From Bacilli bacterium (GTDB lineage Bacteria; Bacillota_I; Bacilli_A; RF39; UBA660): a DNA stretch of 5,585 nt. The DNA lies in contig JAQVNR010000070.1 of assembly GCA_028703035.1 (NCBI GenBank), positions 1 to 5,585 of the forward strand, given 5' to 3'. How positions within the stretch are numbered: the first letter of the stretch is position 1; every line of letters starts with the position of its first letter. The position numbers and the translations under genes are program-made. Positions 5,411-5,585 of this stretch are shown here, piece by piece. The notes below the pieces were generated by a model that did not search any database, was not told the DNA's origin, and saw nothing but the letters and a program-made list of their open reading frames with translations.

Positions 5411-5476
5411 AGAATATGACCCTTAATGTTAGAGTTCAAATCTCATTATCTCCGTTGTGTTTGAGTGCATAAAAGA

Positions 5477-5512
5477 AACGGAATGTAATTTTTTTTTTGA
5501 CCCCATTCCGTT
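5477..5512. repeat. 9-bp-stem hairpin with an alternative upstream partner
   Basis: AACGGAATG (5477-5485) pairs with CATTCCGTT (5504-5512) around an 18-nt T-rich loop. The left arm can also pair with TCCGTT at 5451-5456. Neither strand has a strong T-run after the stem, so a terminator role is doubtful. Confidence 0.4.
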
Positions 5513-5535
5513 AAAAAATATCGGACTAAATAAAA

Positions 5536-5576
5536 AAAGAAGCAAAGGACAATTAAATCATTCCTTTCGCTTCTTT
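5536..5576. terminator. Strong, probably bidirectional terminator
   Basis: AAAGAAGCAAAGGA (5536-5549) pairs with TCCTTT and GCTTCTTT (5562-5576) with a single bulged C at 5568 and a 12-nt loop. Read leftward, the stem ends in a run of seven T (5538-5532); read rightward it is followed by TTTTCTTT-type sequence. The leftward tail is better, so it most likely ends a leftward gene lying beyond the window. Confidence 0.75.
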
Positions 5577-5585
5577 TCTTTCAGC

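Larger units (their letters stand above)
5098..5445. mobile_element. Non-coding remnant or MITE-like derivative of an IS21-type element
   Basis: AGATTTGAACT at 5101-5111 recurs inverted at 5433-5443. With adjoining bases the ends read TG...CA, as in IS21-family elements. Just inside the left end are two direct repeats of ATCGTGTAACT, 20 bp apart; inside the right end are five copies of GCACCCCT (one with a T for C), 20-21 bp apart. Multiple internal repeats at both ends are characteristic of IS21-family termini, where they are thought to bind the IstA transposase. The interior (about 175 bp) holds only short hairpins and no istA/istB coding sequence. No target-site duplication is visible beside the ends, so exact borders are uncertain and an old deletion or rearrangement is possible. 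The family name comes from end structure only. Confidence 0.55.

Noticed and set aside
1..5585. Mollicute-type genetic code (TGA as tryptophan)
   Set aside because: Tryptophans in the ATPase, PadR and membrane protein are encoded by TGG, and all frames are consistent with the standard bacterial code.

Overview
The window is AT-rich (clearly low GC) and uses TGG for tryptophan, TAA/TAG stops and AGGAGG-type ribosome binding sites. This suggests a low-GC Firmicute or a standard-code relative of the Mollicutes; I cannot name a genus. All intact genes I can support lie on the minus strand, so transcription runs from right to left. Both edges look like accessory DNA.

Right side (about 5585 down to 5073): a strong hairpin with T-rich flanks on both strands (5536-5576), a second hairpin (5477-5512), then a non-coding block of about 348 bp (5098-5445). 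The block is bounded by an 11-bp inverted repeat. It carries five 20-21-bp-spaced GCACCCCT repeats at one end and two 20-bp-spaced GTGTAACT repeats at the other, which resembles an IS21-type element with its transposase genes deleted. Its left end lies 25 bp upstream of a PadR-family regulator. Next comes a HAAS-type membrane protein gene that overlaps the PadR gene by 8 bp, but its frame is broken by one in-frame TAA at codon 48.

Centre (3724 down to 446): the intact core. A Crp/Fnr-family regulator (2983-3657) has its own promoter inside a 10-bp inverted repeat. After it comes a perfect 24-bp palindrome containing TTGACCTAGGTCAA, an Fnr/HcpR-like box that could also be the regulator gene's terminator. 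Then follows a tight three-gene operon: a 96-residue protein resembling part of the RIC/ScdA/YtfE iron-sulfur repair family, a P1B-type metal ATPase with an unusual CPG membrane motif and a terminal HEAS motif, and a free-standing heavy-metal-associated (HMA) domain protein. A 13-bp-stem terminator closes the operon. The best reading is a nitrosative or redox stress plus metal (possibly iron) export unit controlled by the adjacent Fnr-like regulator. The parts are seen in the sequence; the joint function is inferred.

Left side (445 down to 1): a strong promoter and ribosome binding site drive a 57-codon fragment of a Y-family (UmuC/UvrX-like) DNA polymerase that loses family similarity after about 50 residues. 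It is followed by unrelated sequence and the first codons of another leftward gene that runs off the window.
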